Positions 53,962 through 62,682 are shown, counted from the first letter of the stretch. The stretch is DNA of 64,000 nucleotides from Pseudarthrobacter sulfonivorans (GCF_024391045.1 NZ_JANFCZ010000013.1:44654-108653); one strand, 5' to 3'. The notes: generated by a model from the letters alone, not told the origin. Numbers and translations: made by a program.

Positions 53962-54705
53962 TCAGTTGTTCAGCGCCGCGGGTTCCCGGGCGAGTGACAG
54001 CAGGTAGGTGCCGAACCCCTGCGGCGCCCGGGCTTCGGTCCGTCCTGAAGTCCGCACGCGGATGGTATCCGTCGGCCACAGTGCGGCACCGTTTTTACGG
54101 AGCCGGTCCACCAGCATCCGGTCCTCGTGGGAACGAAGACGAGGAAAGCCTCCGGCGAGCGCGTAAGCGGAAGCCCGCACCCCCAGGTTGGCGCCGTGCA
54201 CGTGGGCATGGTCCTCCCCCAAGCGGTGCCGGGCATGCCAGCGCCGCAGCAGCTCGCTTTCTGTCCCTGCCGGGTCAGGTTCCACTGTTCCCAGGACAGC
54301 ATCCGCCCCCCAGTCGGCCAGTTCCACCTGGCGCAACAGCCAGTGCCCGGGAACAGAGGAATCGGCGTCCGTGTTGGCCAGCCAGAGTTGCGGCGAAGCG
54401 TACGGGAGGCCCTGCCCGTAGCTCGCCAGCAGGGCGGCCCGGTTGCCTGCGCGCCGACTTCCCCCGACGCTGCGGAACGTTACCTGCAAAGAACTGATGC
54501 GCCTGTCCTCCGCGGCCATTTGGGCTGTGACTGCCGCGGAACCATCGATACAGCTGTCCAGCGCGACGAGAATGGACGCACCTACGTCCGGCCGATGCGA
54601 CTGCAGGACGTCGGCTGCCTCGCGGACGGCAGCGAGCGCGCCTGATAGCAGCTGTTCTTCGTTGTGGACCGGAATCACCACGGCTACCTGCCTGATGCGC
54701 TCCAT
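53962..54705 (-). CDS. family 2 glycosyltransferase
   Basis: 247 residues. It starts MERIRQVAVVIPVHNEEQLLSGAL, the classic GT-A opening, with LVALDSCIDGS and a DxD-like NTDADSSVPGHWL. GANLGVRASAYALAGGFPRLRSHEDRMLVDRLRKNGA is the acceptor/ED region of GT2. The start ATG at 54705 is 1 nt after the stop of the PIG-L/methyltransferase gene; an open frame up to 55002 lies inside that gene and is not used. It probably adds a sugar to a small molecule or lipid made by the operon. Confidence 0.88.
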   Translation of the reverse strand: MERIRQVAVVIPVHNEEQLLSGALAAVREAADVLQSHRPDVGASILVALDSCIDGSAAVTAQMAAEDRRISSLQVTFRSVGGSRRAGNRAALLASYGQGLPYASPQLWLANTDADSSVPGHWLLRQVELADWGADAVLGTVEPDPAGTESELLRRWHARHRLGEDHAHVHGANLGVRASAYALAGGFPRLRSHEDRMLVDRLRKNGAALWPTDTIRVRTSGRTEARAPQGFGTYLLSLAREPAALNN

Positions 54706-54706
54706 C

Positions 54707-56140
54707 TCAGGCGCCCAACAGGGCGGGACCGCCGGGCGCCACCAGCGTTTCCAGCACAAAATCGCGCTCCTGGTACAACCCGGCCGTGGGCCACCGCAAC
54801 AGGCTGCGGGCAATCGCGTGCACGGAGTCGCCGTCGAGCTCCCATCCTGAAATCGGGTGCCGCCAATGGCACAGCAGCAGCGTGCCGCCGGGGGCCATGG
54901 ATGACCGGATCTGCTCCAGCAGCTGATCAAGCTCCGGCGGCGCGAGGTAGTACCCCACTTCGGAGACGACCACGAGGTCGTAGCGGCCTTCGGGCCATTC
55001 ACCCGGCAGGGTCATCTGCCGGGTGGCGACGCCGGGAAAGGGCGCAAGTCGCTCGGCGGCGAGTTTCAGGGCGGTGCTGCTGGCGTCAATGGCCAGCAGG
55101 CTGGCACACCTGCCGGCAAGCTCTGCGGTCAGGGTTCCGATGGAGCAGCCGATTTCGAGGCCCGACCCGTACTTTTCCTGTGGCAGGGCGGCGAGCGTCA
55201 GGTTGCGCTTGCGGCGCTCGTACCAACGGGTGGTGTACCGCCAGGGGTCACCGGACTCCGAGTGCACCGCATCAAAAATCCGTTGCGCCTCCACGCTCGT
55301 GTGCGGCGGCGGGACCGACTCCGCACCGGCGGCGCTTGCCGGGACGGCATGGCTCCAGGCAAACGTTTCAAAACGGCGCTGGAAGTGTTTCAGGAAACCT
55401 TCGCCAAGCAGCGCCTCGTCGCCGGCCAGGGCAGACAAGGGATTCGTCTGGCTGGCATGGGCGCCCATGGCGGCTGACTTGCTTGCCTGCTGTTCAGGGC
55501 CGAGGGGAAGCCGCGCCCACGAGCGCCATACAGTGTCTTCCGGGGAGGCCCACAGCCAGTACCAGACGGGATATTCCAGTAGGGCGTGGCCATCTTCCAG
55601 TGCCACTTGAGCGGCGGCCTTGCCGGCCGCCTCGTGGTCCGGGTGGCCGTCAGCACGGTAAGGCGCCACAATCACAAGCTCCTGCGGCTGCCCCGAAGCT
55701 CCGGATTCTCCGGGCTGACCGGCGGGCCTCCGGATAGCTGCCCTCAGCTGCGCGGAAATCTCTGCTGTCCGTTCGCTGAGGCCGCCGTCAGACAGCCCCA
55801 GGAATCGCCAGCGCCCGGCCAGCCCCAGAATTTCCATCGCGGAGCCGAATTCCTCTGTCCGCACGGCTGCCAACTGTTCCGGGGTCGTCGTGGTGGAGTC
55901 AGGGTGCGAGCGCTCGCCCGCAGTGCAGAGCAGCACGTCGACGTCGGCGCCCAGGGAATGCAGAAGTGACAGGAGGCCGCCGGCGCCCAGGGTTTCATCA
56001 TCCGGGTGGGCCGCCAGCACCACAAACCGCATGCTGCTCAATTCCCGCGGCCCCAATGGCAGCTCAGCCAAGGCTGGCAGACCGCTTGCAGCCCAGTCCT
56101 TTTCGTCCGTTCCGGGGTCCGTGTGCGAGAAGTTCACCAC
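54707..56140 (-). CDS. fused PIG-L deacetylase / SAM methyltransferase
   Basis: 477 residues in two domains. Residues about 35-240 are a PIG-L (LmbE) zinc deacetylase: VVLAAHPDDETLGAGG (metal ligands HPDD), later GHPDHEAAG. Residues about 270-477 are a class I methyltransferase (YGSGLEIGCSIGTLTAELAGRCASLLAIDASSTALKLAAERL; RYDLVVVSEVGYYLAPPELDQLLEQI), of NodS type. The fusion would remove an N-acetyl group and methylate the product. It overlaps the ACAD-like gene upstream by 7 bp and is followed after 1 nt by the glycosyltransferase. Product unknown. Confidence 0.88.
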   Translation of the reverse strand: MVNFSHTDPGTDEKDWAASGLPALAELPLGPRELSSMRFVVLAAHPDDETLGAGGLLSLLHSLGADVDVLLCTAGERSHPDSTTTTPEQLAAVRTEEFGSAMEILGLAGRWRFLGLSDGGLSERTAEISAQLRAAIRRPAGQPGESGASGQPQELVIVAPYRADGHPDHEAAGKAAAQVALEDGHALLEYPVWYWLWASPEDTVWRSWARLPLGPEQQASKSAAMGAHASQTNPLSALAGDEALLGEGFLKHFQRRFETFAWSHAVPASAAGAESVPPPHTSVEAQRIFDAVHSESGDPWRYTTRWYERRKRNLTLAALPQEKYGSGLEIGCSIGTLTAELAGRCASLLAIDASSTALKLAAERLAPFPGVATRQMTLPGEWPEGRYDLVVVSEVGYYLAPPELDQLLEQIRSSMAPGGTLLLCHWRHPISGWELDGDSVHAIARSLLRWPTAGLYQERDFVLETLVAPGGPALLGA

Positions 56141-57207
56141 GGGTCCTCCCCGGCGAGCGTCAGCTTTCCGAGCTGGGCATCGTCCCGCAGGAAGTGGTGC
56201 TGGCGGACGTACAGCGCCAGGTCAGCCATGCGCTTGGCATAAGGCTCGTCGAACGCCAGCGGGCCTGGTCCCCGGTTCGTGCTGACCAAAGAAAGAACAC
56301 GCTCGACGGCGGCGGCTGCAGTTCCGCGCACGCGCAACGCTTCGCTCCATGCGCTGAGCCCGGCCTCCCGGGTGCGGCCCCCGCCATCGATCCGCTCAGC
56401 CACGCGGCCCATGTACTGGAGGGCGGCCGTCAGGATCCGGTCCGTCTCCCCGAGTGCAGCCAGCGCGATCTGGTCAGCTTCCCGGCCTGTCACGGCAGCG
56501 GCCCGCAAGGATTCCCGGTAGTCCCTGGCAACAGCCACCGCCCCGCCCAACCAGCAGGCTGCCACCCCCATGCCGCCCCAGGCAAAACCAGGGCGGCTGA
56601 AATACCAGTCGTCCCCGCCGACAGGAGCTGCCGGCACCCGGTTGAACTTGACTGTGCCGCTGGGAATTTCCCGCAGGCCGCGCGCCACCCACACGGGCAC
56701 CTCACACGTCACGCCGGGGTGCCGGAGATCCACGGCAAAGGCGGCCCGTCCTCCGGTTTCGGTATGCGCAGTGATGATGGCCCGGTCCAGGAGCGGCGCC
56801 AGCGAGCACCACGGTTTGGCGCCGTCCAGCACGATGCCGCCGCCGTCGGCCTTTGCTTCCAGACGCGTCCCTGGCCCCTCGGCCGCGAAAACGCCCCACA
56901 GGCCGCCCCGCTCGCCGGGCGGATGGCCGGCCTGGTCCAGAATGGCCTGCGCGTCCAGGTGGGGCTCGAAAACGCGGGCCGCGGCGACATCCACGCCGGC
57001 CACCGACGCGAGCAGCTCCCACAGTCGGCCGGTTTCGCCCTGCCCCGGCTTCGGCCAGTTTCTTCCCGCGTCGCCGGCCAGGGCCAGCAGCGCCGGGACG
57101 TCCCCGGCAGCAGACCCTACGGCATCCAACAGGGCGCCGAGTGGGGCAAGGTCTGATCCGGCCGAAACCAACCGCACGAGCCTGGGAATTCTGCGCTCCT
57201 CAGTCAC
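56134..57207 (-). CDS. acyl-CoA dehydrogenase-like protein
   Basis: 357 residues with the fold of acyl-CoA dehydrogenases (all-helical N-terminus, middle beta domain GTRLEAKADGGGIVLDGAKPWCSLAPLLDRAIITA, C-terminal helical part with FAWGGMGVAACWLGGAVAVARDY). The usual catalytic Glu segment near the C-terminus is not obvious, so substrate or activity may differ. The GTG at 57207 has AAGG 8 nt upstream. It is the first gene of an operon with the PIG-L/methyltransferase fusion and a GT2, an uncommon set. Confidence 0.8.
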   Translation of the reverse strand: MTEERRIPRLVRLVSAGSDLAPLGALLDAVGSAAGDVPALLALAGDAGRNWPKPGQGETGRLWELLASVAGVDVAAARVFEPHLDAQAILDQAGHPPGERGGLWGVFAAEGPGTRLEAKADGGGIVLDGAKPWCSLAPLLDRAIITAHTETGGRAAFAVDLRHPGVTCEVPVWVARGLREIPSGTVKFNRVPAAPVGGDDWYFSRPGFAWGGMGVAACWLGGAVAVARDYRESLRAAAVTGREADQIALAALGETDRILTAALQYMGRVAERIDGGGRTREAGLSAWSEALRVRGTAAAAVERVLSLVSTNRGPGPLAFDEPYAKRMADLALYVRQHHFLRDDAQLGKLTLAGEDPW

Positions 57208-57226
57208 TTCCAGGCCTTTCCGCCCG

Positions 57227-57904
57227 TCACCGGACCCGGGCCAGGGCAAACCCGTCCCAGCCCTTGGAGCCGACGGTCTGGATCACAGTGGCGTCTAGCT
57301 CCGGGTGTTGTCCGAGCAGTTCCAGTGCGCTGATGATCCCGGGCGCGTTGACCTCATCCATGGAGGGTTCCAGGACCGCCCCTTCCCACACTGCGTTATC
57401 GAGGACCACCACGGTTCCGGGCCGGCCCAGGCGGACAGCCCAGTCGAGGTAATCAGCGTCGTGTTCCTTATCCGCGTCAATGAACACAAGATCGAAGGGC
57501 TCCTGGCCCTCGGACTGCAGTGCTGCCAAGGTGTCCAGCGCTGCGCCCACCCTGATGTCAACCTTGTGGCCCAGCCCGGCCGCCTCGATGTTGGCCCTGG
57601 CGATACCCGCGTGCTTGGCGAGGTATTCGCACGTCACCAGATGACCGCCGTCGGGCAGTCCCCGTGCCATCCAGATGCTGCTGAACCCGGCGAGCGTGCC
57701 GATCTCCAGCACCCGCCGGGCGCCCGAAATCTGGACAAGAAGCTGGAGGAACTTGCCGGCATTGGGGCTTACCTCAATGGGCGGCATCCCGGCTTCGACG
57801 GCCGAACTGACGGCCCGCTGCAGCGCGTCGTCGGGGTGCACCACAGTTGCCGTCAGGAATTCTTCCACAGCCACCCACCCGGGCTGGGTCTTGTGCTCAA
57901 ACAT
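57227..57904 (-). CDS. O-methyltransferase (family 3)
   Basis: 226 residues. The SAM-binding loop is RRVLEIGTLAGFSSIWMARGL, and the metal/active site DLVFIDADKEHDADYLDWAVRL and VVVLDNAVWEGAVL fit catechol/caffeoyl-CoA-type O-methyltransferases. The frame extends to 58006, but the conserved fold starts at MFEHKTQPGWVAVEEFL (ATG at 57904). It ends 19 bp before the ACAD-like start, so it may belong to the same operon. Confidence 0.88.
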   Translation of the reverse strand: MFEHKTQPGWVAVEEFLTATVVHPDDALQRAVSSAVEAGMPPIEVSPNAGKFLQLLVQISGARRVLEIGTLAGFSSIWMARGLPDGGHLVTCEYLAKHAGIARANIEAAGLGHKVDIRVGAALDTLAALQSEGQEPFDLVFIDADKEHDADYLDWAVRLGRPGTVVVLDNAVWEGAVLEPSMDEVNAPGIISALELLGQHPELDATVIQTVGSKGWDGFALARVR

Positions 57905-57950
57905 GGCCACAGTCTGGCATGCGGCCACGCAGTGGTCTAGGAGCAGTGGT

Positions 57951-58274
57951 CTAGGAACCGCCCGAAATGGCCTTCTCGAGGCGTTCCACCTTGGCCTTGA
58001 GCTCACCCGTGTATCCGGGACGGATATCGGCTTTGATGACCAGGGAGACCCGGCTGCCGAACTGCCCCACGGCTTCGGTGGCGCGCTTGACGACGTCGAA
58101 CACTTCGTCCCATTCGCCCTCGATGGTGGTAAACATCGAGTCCGTCTGATGAGGCAGCCCGGATTCCCGAACGATCTTCACCGCGGCAGCGACGGCGTCG
58201 TGGACTGAAGCGTCGGCGGGGCGGGCTCCCCCGGCGGGCATACCGGACGGGGCAACTGAAAATGCAAGCAACAT
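57951..58274 (-). CDS. thiamine-binding protein (MTH1187/YkoF family)
   Basis: 107 residues. The family marks are LLAFSVAPSGMPAG, ASVHDAVAAAVKIVRESGLPHQTDSMFTTIEGEWDEVFDVVKRATEAV and the closing helix. Such proteins bind thiamine or HMP moieties in the cytosol. It stands alone on the reverse strand, divergent from the TetR gene. Confidence 0.88.
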   Translation of the reverse strand: MLLAFSVAPSGMPAGGARPADASVHDAVAAAVKIVRESGLPHQTDSMFTTIEGEWDEVFDVVKRATEAVGQFGSRVSLVIKADIRPGYTGELKAKVERLEKAISGGS

Positions 58275-58395
58275 AGGGCAAGTGTGTCATGCGACCGGCT
58301 GCGGGAACGGGTCAGGGGAAGGCCAAGGATCGTCACATAACCGGCTACCCTCCGGTAACCACGTTCGTGGCCTGCGGCGTTGCTAACCTGATCGA

Positions 58396-59025
58396 ATGAG
58401 CATTGCTGTCGTCCGCAAGCCACTACGCGCAGACGCTGCCCGGAACGTGGACAAGATCATCCTGGCCGCGCGCCAGTGCTTCCGCGAGCATGGCCCGGAT
58501 GTTCCCCTGCAGACCATCGCTGCTACCGCGGGAGTGGGGCCTGCCACCCTGTTCCGGAACTTCGCCGACAAAGAGGAACTGGTCCTGGCCGCCCTCAACC
58601 GCCAGCTGCGGGAGACTGTGGACCCGGTCATGGTCGAGGCGCTGGCGGGCATGGACGCCGCGGCGGGGCTGCTCCGCGTCATCGAGGCGATTATGGCCGC
58701 CGCGAGCACCGACGCCAATCTGCTCGGCGCAGTTGCCGGGCGCCGCGAACTCCTCACGGGGATCACGGGATCCCTGATGGAATCCATCGGTGTCCTGCTG
58801 GTCAGGGGACAGGGACAAGGGACCCTGCGTTCCGATATTTCCATGACGGACATGTTCCGCTTGCTCGCCATGCTGATCGGCGTGGTGGACACCATGGAAC
58901 CCGGTTCCGATGCCTGGCGCCGTCCGGTGGCGCTCATCGAGGACGCCATCCGCACCGAACGGACCGGGCGCCCCCTGCCTGCCTTCGTCCCGCTGCCTGC
59001 GCCGCAGGTACAGGGGCACAGGTAG
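58396..59025 (+). CDS. TetR/AcrR-family regulator
   Basis: 209 residues. The HTH is at 20-60 (ARNVDKIILAARQCFREHGPDVPLQTIAATAGVGPATLFRNFADKEELVLAAL). The C-terminal domain has no clear ligand motif. No divergent target carries an obvious palindrome; its nearest neighbour is the thiamine-binding protein. It may control distant genes. Confidence 0.9.
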   Translation: MSIAVVRKPLRADAARNVDKIILAARQCFREHGPDVPLQTIAATAGVGPATLFRNFADKEELVLAALNRQLRETVDPVMVEALAGMDAAAGLLRVIEAIMAAASTDANLLGAVAGRRELLTGITGSLMESIGVLLVRGQGQGTLRSDISMTDMFRLLAMLIGVVDTMEPGSDAWRRPVALIEDAIRTERTGRPLPAFVPLPAPQVQGHR

Positions 59026-59084
59026 TCCATGGCATTGTGCGTCCCGACCCGGTGGCCTAAACTCGAGTTGGGTTACGCAGCCAG

Positions 59085-59102
59085 CCTCTGAACCACCAGA
59101 GG
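59085..59102 (+). promoter_or_regulatory. hairpin covering the ribosome site of a leader ORF
   Basis: CCTCTG-AACCAC-CAGAGG. Its 3' arm shares AGAGG with the Shine-Dalgarno AGAGGAG that precedes the ATG at 59111, so folding would hide it. A -10-like TAAACT lies at 59058-59063. Confidence 0.45.
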
Positions 59103-59110
59103 AGACAAAA

Positions 59111-59158
59111 ATGAACCATACTCTTGGCATTCCACCGGAACTCGTGAGGCTGCCATGA
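59111..59158 (+). CDS. 15-residue leader ORF coupled to the next gene
   Basis: MNHTLGIPPELVRLP, ending TGA at 59156-59158, overlapping the ATG of the following gene (ATGA). It has a good ribosome site, AGAGGAG 6-8 nt upstream, better than the downstream gene's GAGG. Both ORFs begin with a similar triplet (MNH). It may control translation of the following gene by coupling. Existence as a peptide is unproven. Confidence 0.5.
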   Translation: MNHTLGIPPELVRLP

Positions 59159-59373
59159 ATCATTCGAAGCTTTCCCAAGTCATCAACGATCCGCGCGGAC
59201 CGGAAGAAGTCCTTCCCACGCTGCCCGCGGAAGATCTCGCCAATCTGCTGGACGCCTTGTACCAGAACCTCGATACGCCTGCACCTGATCTTGGTGCGCA
59301 GGAGTGGTACGAACTCGCCGTCGAAGAATGTGCCCGGCGCACAGCTGCCCCCGGGGATGAGCAGACCGCCTAA
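59155..59373 (+). CDS. small acidic protein of unknown function
   Basis: 72 residues, no membrane helix. LPAEDLANLLDALYQNLDTPAPDLGAQEWYELAVEECARR suggests two helices with conserved Trp and Tyr. No family is recognised. GAGG lies 6 nt before the start, inside the leader ORF. It is convergent with the 90-aa gene at 59391. Confidence 0.65.
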   Translation: MNHSKLSQVINDPRGPEEVLPTLPAEDLANLLDALYQNLDTPAPDLGAQEWYELAVEECARRTAAPGDEQTA

Positions 59374-59390
59374 GGCTACTGCCAAGGGAT

Positions 59391-59663
59391 TCAGCCCGGC
59401 ATCGCTCCCGGGGGTGTATCCCCGTCCGTCTGAAGCGCACCGCGTTCCTCATCACCGTGGTGGTGGGGAACGTGTTCCCTGGCCTCCCGCAGGTGCTGCT
59501 GCAGCTTCTCCTCGGCGTCACGCCGCCGCCGGGAGGTGTCCCGCATTTCCCTGGTGGCTTCGGACCCGCTCGCGTCATAGGTGGGGCGGGACTTCGATTC
59601 CGAGTCCCTGGGATCGGCTCCGACTTCGGCGTCCGCTCCCTGGTGTTCCGCCTGTTCGGTCAT
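59391..59663 (-). CDS. small charged hypothetical protein
   Basis: 90 residues, strongly polar (Glu, Arg, Asp, Ser rich; EATREMRDTSRRRRDAEEKLQQHLREAREHVPHHH). Probably disordered or coiled. AGGAG stands 8 nt before the ATG at 59663; the longer frame to 59774 is not used. It follows the 86-aa gene by 58 bp. No function can be given. Confidence 0.55.
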   Translation of the reverse strand: MTEQAEHQGADAEVGADPRDSESKSRPTYDASGSEATREMRDTSRRRRDAEEKLQQHLREAREHVPHHHGDEERGALQTDGDTPPGAMPG

Positions 59664-59721
59664 GGCCTGGCTCCTCTCCGGCCGCAACTGCCAAGTCGCA
59701 GCTAAACCTCGTCGGGGGGCT

Positions 59722-59982
59722 TTAGTCGTCCGACGGCGCTCCCCTGTTGTTGAGCTCGGCCCGGACCGCAGCATGCAGCGCGGCCATGCCTGGCTCCTGA
59801 GTGACGTCCATGGCCAGTCTTATGCGTTCCGAGAGGATGTCAAGGTCCTCAGGCGGCAAGTCGGAGAGGGACCTGAACCGGGTGAAGAAGCGCTTGACGG
59901 GCAGGCCGGCGCGCCATCCGGCGGCGTTGGGGTGACGGGGCGGGCCGGGTCTGGCCCGGGCTACGTGCAGGTTCATTTCCAT
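59722..59982 (-). CDS. small hypothetical protein
   Basis: 86 residues. A basic start (HVARARPGPPRHPNAAGWRAG) leads into a helical part (LPPEDLDILSERIRLAMDVTQEPGMAALHAAVRAELNNRG) whose PPEDLDxLxxR wording resembles the 72-residue protein at 59155. No membrane segment, no known domain. The start codon is provisional because only a weak GAGAGC lies upstream. Confidence 0.5.
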   Translation of the reverse strand: MEMNLHVARARPGPPRHPNAAGWRAGLPVKRFFTRFRSLSDLPPEDLDILSERIRLAMDVTQEPGMAALHAAVRAELNNRGAPSDD

Positions 59983-60069
59983 GGTCGGTGCTCTCGTGGG
60001 AATCCATGGCCAACTGCATAGCCAGATTCATGCTACAGCCGTTGTGCCGCACACCACTAGGTTTTGCAC

Positions 60070-60381
60070 TCAGTTCCAGCCAATTAACCGCAGGAGGGCA
60101 GCGGTGGCAGCGCCGATGATGACCACGAGGAGGAACGGCGCGCGGAAAGCCAACGCAACTGCCGCAGCGCCGAGGGCTCCCAGCCTGGCGTCAGCGGTCA
60201 GCGTTTGCCCGGACGCCACGGTATTGACGATGGTCAGGGAGGCGAGCAGGCCGATGGTCATGGTCCCTGCCACCCGGGACATTCGCGGGTTTTCCAGGAG
60301 CTTCGCCGGGACCAGGTAACCCATCAGCTTCCATGCGTAGGCGAGGACGCACGCCAACAGCAGCCAGAACCACAGATTCAT
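60070..60381 (-). CDS. azlD: AzlD-type branched-chain amino acid exporter subunit
   Basis: 103 residues, four membrane helices, with the AzlD wording LACVLAYAWKLMGYLVPAKLLENPRMSRVAGTMTIGLLASLTIVNT. It overlaps azlC by 4 bp (ATGA). It exports valine, leucine or isoleucine together with AzlC. Confidence 0.92.
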   Translation of the reverse strand: MNLWFWLLLACVLAYAWKLMGYLVPAKLLENPRMSRVAGTMTIGLLASLTIVNTVASGQTLTADARLGALGAAAVALAFRAPFLLVVIIGAATAALLRLIGWN

Positions 60382-61121
60382 GAGCCTGCCTCACGGATGC
60401 CGCCGTGGCCGTGATGCTCCTGGTACGGATCAACGTCCGGTTCGAGGCCTTCATCGCTGCGTCCGTGGCTGAACCAGCCGATCACGGCGGCCACCAGGGC
60501 CGCGATGAGGATGGGCACGCCGGCGGGAACGAAGGGCACGGCGAGGACGGTGGCCAATGCACACGCCACGGCGATCGCGGCAGGCTCGAATCCCTTGAGC
60601 CGGGGCCACAGGAGGGCGAGGAAAGCGGCAACCGCTGCACCGTCCAGGCCCCACTGCTTGGGGTCTCCCAGGCCGCTGCCGGCGAGGGCCCCGACCGCGG
60701 TAAACAGGTTCCAGAGCACGTAGATGCCAATCCCCGCGGTCCAGAATCCGCGCCTCTGCTCCGCGGGGTCGGTCTGCCCGGTGCTGGTGGCTGTCGACTC
60801 GTCAATGGTGACTTGGGCGGCAAGAAATCGCCGCCATCCCCTCGGGTGCAGGAGGGCATTCAGTTGCATCCCGTAGATGCCGTTCCGCATGCCCAGAAGC
60901 GTGGCTGCGCTCATCGCCGCAACGCCGGACCCGCCGCCGGACACCACGCCAATGAACGCAAACTGGGAACCACCGCTGAATAGCAGCAGGCTCAGGGCCA
61001 TGGTCTGCCAGAAATCGAGGCCGGATGTGACGGACAGGGCACCGAAGGAAATCCCGTAGAGTCCGGTGGCGATGCTGATGGACACGCCCACCCGGACGGC
61101 AGGCGACGCGAGGATCTTCAC
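60378..61121 (-). CDS. azlC: AzlC-type branched-chain amino acid exporter
   Basis: 247 residues, about seven helices, with the AzlC marks VGVSISIATGLYGISFGALSVTSGLDFWQTMALSLLLFSGGSQFAFIGVV and GMRNGIYGMQLNALL. The GTG at 61121 overlaps the upstream stop as GTGA; the open frame above it to 61403 is the shadow of the upstream gene. The large subunit of AzlCD (BrnFE-like). A histidine-rich tail (HHGHGG) ends the protein. Confidence 0.92.
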   Translation of the reverse strand: MKILASPAVRVGVSISIATGLYGISFGALSVTSGLDFWQTMALSLLLFSGGSQFAFIGVVSGGGSGVAAMSAATLLGMRNGIYGMQLNALLHPRGWRRFLAAQVTIDESTATSTGQTDPAEQRRGFWTAGIGIYVLWNLFTAVGALAGSGLGDPKQWGLDGAAVAAFLALLWPRLKGFEPAAIAVACALATVLAVPFVPAGVPILIAALVAAVIGWFSHGRSDEGLEPDVDPYQEHHGHGGIREAGS

Positions 61122-61639
61122 TGTTTCGGCCGGCCGGGGGCTGTCCGCAGGCTCCAGGCCCACAGGATGAGCGGGAGCTGAACAGGAAGCCTGACGGTGT
61201 GTGCCGTGCGCTGCGACGGCGAGCCCGCGGGGCCGTACGCGCGGCGGAGGGCATCCACGTGGCCGGCCAGGAACACCGTGAACATTCCGGCAACTGCGGT
61301 GGCCGCCACCCGGCGCGTGGCCGGGATCAGGAGTACGACGGCGGCACCCGCCTCGAGCAGGCCGCTCACCGCAATCCACTCCGCGCGGGTCATGACCGCC
61401 CAAGGGCGCCCGCCGCCGTCGGAAGTTGCGTCCGTTCCTACAGCGCCGCCAGCGCTGCCCGCGCCGGCGCCAGGCGCCTCACCGGTGCTGTCCGGAGCGT
61501 CGCGGCAGAGGTAGTCCGGGACCATTTGGGCGAAGAAGCGCGGCTGGCGGAAATGTTTCATGGCGCTGGCCAGCAGCAGCGTGCTCATGGCGGCCGCGGA
61601 GAGGGTTTGGACGGTCTGACGGGACCAGCGAAATGACAT
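61118..61639 (-). CDS. DoxX/MauE-like four-helix membrane protein
   Basis: 173 residues with about four membrane helices. A long Gly/Ala insert (GEAPGAGAGSAGGAVG) separates helices one and two. VSGLLEAGAAVVLLIPATRRVAATAVAGMFTVFLAGHVDALRRAYG resembles DoxX. The ATG at 61639 has GAGTGG upstream. It shares a GTGA overlap with azlC, so the three genes form one operon. The role is unknown. Confidence 0.75.
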   Translation of the reverse strand: MSFRWSRQTVQTLSAAAMSTLLLASAMKHFRQPRFFAQMVPDYLCRDAPDSTGEAPGAGAGSAGGAVGTDATSDGGGRPWAVMTRAEWIAVSGLLEAGAAVVLLIPATRRVAATAVAGMFTVFLAGHVDALRRAYGPAGSPSQRTAHTVRLPVQLPLILWAWSLRTAPGRPKQ

Positions 61640-61726
61640 GGTTCCACTCAATCACAGCGGAACGTCCGCCGCTAAACGGGACGTTAGCGGCTAAAACAGC
61701 GCGCACGCCGGGGTACCGGCCGCCCT

Positions 61727-62632
61727 TCAGGAACGCAGGGCCTGGGGGCTGCTCGATTGGAGTTGTGCCAGCACCCGGGCCGGTTTGTTGGTGGTGACCT
61801 CGTGGATGCCCAGCCCCTGGCACAGGGCCACATCGCGTTCGGTGTCCACGGTCCAGACGCGGAAGCGGCGGCCGGATTCCAGCCAGCGCTGGACGGTGCG
61901 GGCATGTTCGCGGATGTAGATGATTCCAGGCCCCGCGAGCCCCACCTCGCAGTCGTCCAGGATTCTCTCGCCTTCCAGCTGGGCGGCCTTCATCACGTTG
62001 GCGACGGCGGCGCCCGCGATGGTGCCCAGGCTCAGCTCGTCCCGGATTTCGTCGACGTCGATGTCATCCACCAGCTGGCAGATGTGCTCGGCCGGAACCT
62101 TCTTCAGCAGGTGCTTCACCGAATCCGGGCTGAAGCTCATGAAGGAGATGCTGATGTTGTCCACGGTGGAGGTCGCGCCGTCCCACCCTTCAGCCCGGAG
62201 CACTTCGAGCACCCGGTCCTCCAGTTTCAGCTGGTAGGGGCTCGGGTGTTTCAGTTCTATGGCAAGTCCCATCGGCCGACCCGCGCCGCGGAGGATGTCC
62301 AGGAGTTCGGGCAGCGTCAGGAACTGCTCTGATCGGGCGCCGTACTTTTCGGGGATCCGGACGCCTTTCCACGACGAAAAATCCAGCTGCCGCAGGTCGG
62401 CCAGGGTGCGGTCCGCCACCGGCCCGGTCCCGTCCGAGGTGCGGTCCAGGTTGGCATCATGGAGCAGGATGACGTGCTGGTCGCGGGTGAGGTGGACGTC
62501 GCACTCCACCCCGTCCGCGCCGTCGGCGATGGCCTGCAGGTAAGCGGCGCGGGTGTGTTCAGCAAAGGCAGCGCTGGCGCCGCGGTGAGCATAAACCAGT
62601 GGCCGGTCCGGCACAGACTCATCGAATGTCAT
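61727..62632 (-). CDS. glycerophosphodiester phosphodiesterase
   Basis: 301 residues of the GDPD TIM barrel. Catalytic region YAHRGASAAFAEHTRAAY (HRG), then VECDVHLTRDQHVILLHDANLDRTSDGTG (the ExD and HD metal ligands). It splits glycerophosphodiesters to glycerol-3-phosphate and an alcohol. There is no signal peptide, so it acts in the cytosol. It is divergent from the DUF445 gene with a 50-bp gap. Confidence 0.92.
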   Translation of the reverse strand: MTFDESVPDRPLVYAHRGASAAFAEHTRAAYLQAIADGADGVECDVHLTRDQHVILLHDANLDRTSDGTGPVADRTLADLRQLDFSSWKGVRIPEKYGARSEQFLTLPELLDILRGAGRPMGLAIELKHPSPYQLKLEDRVLEVLRAEGWDGATSTVDNISISFMSFSPDSVKHLLKKVPAEHICQLVDDIDVDEIRDELSLGTIAGAAVANVMKAAQLEGERILDDCEVGLAGPGIIYIREHARTVQRWLESGRRFRVWTVDTERDVALCQGLGIHEVTTNKPARVLAQLQSSSPQALRS

Positions 62633-62682
62633 GAGGACACGCTAGCGGACCGGGGCAGGGCACACGGGACTAGGCTGGGCAC

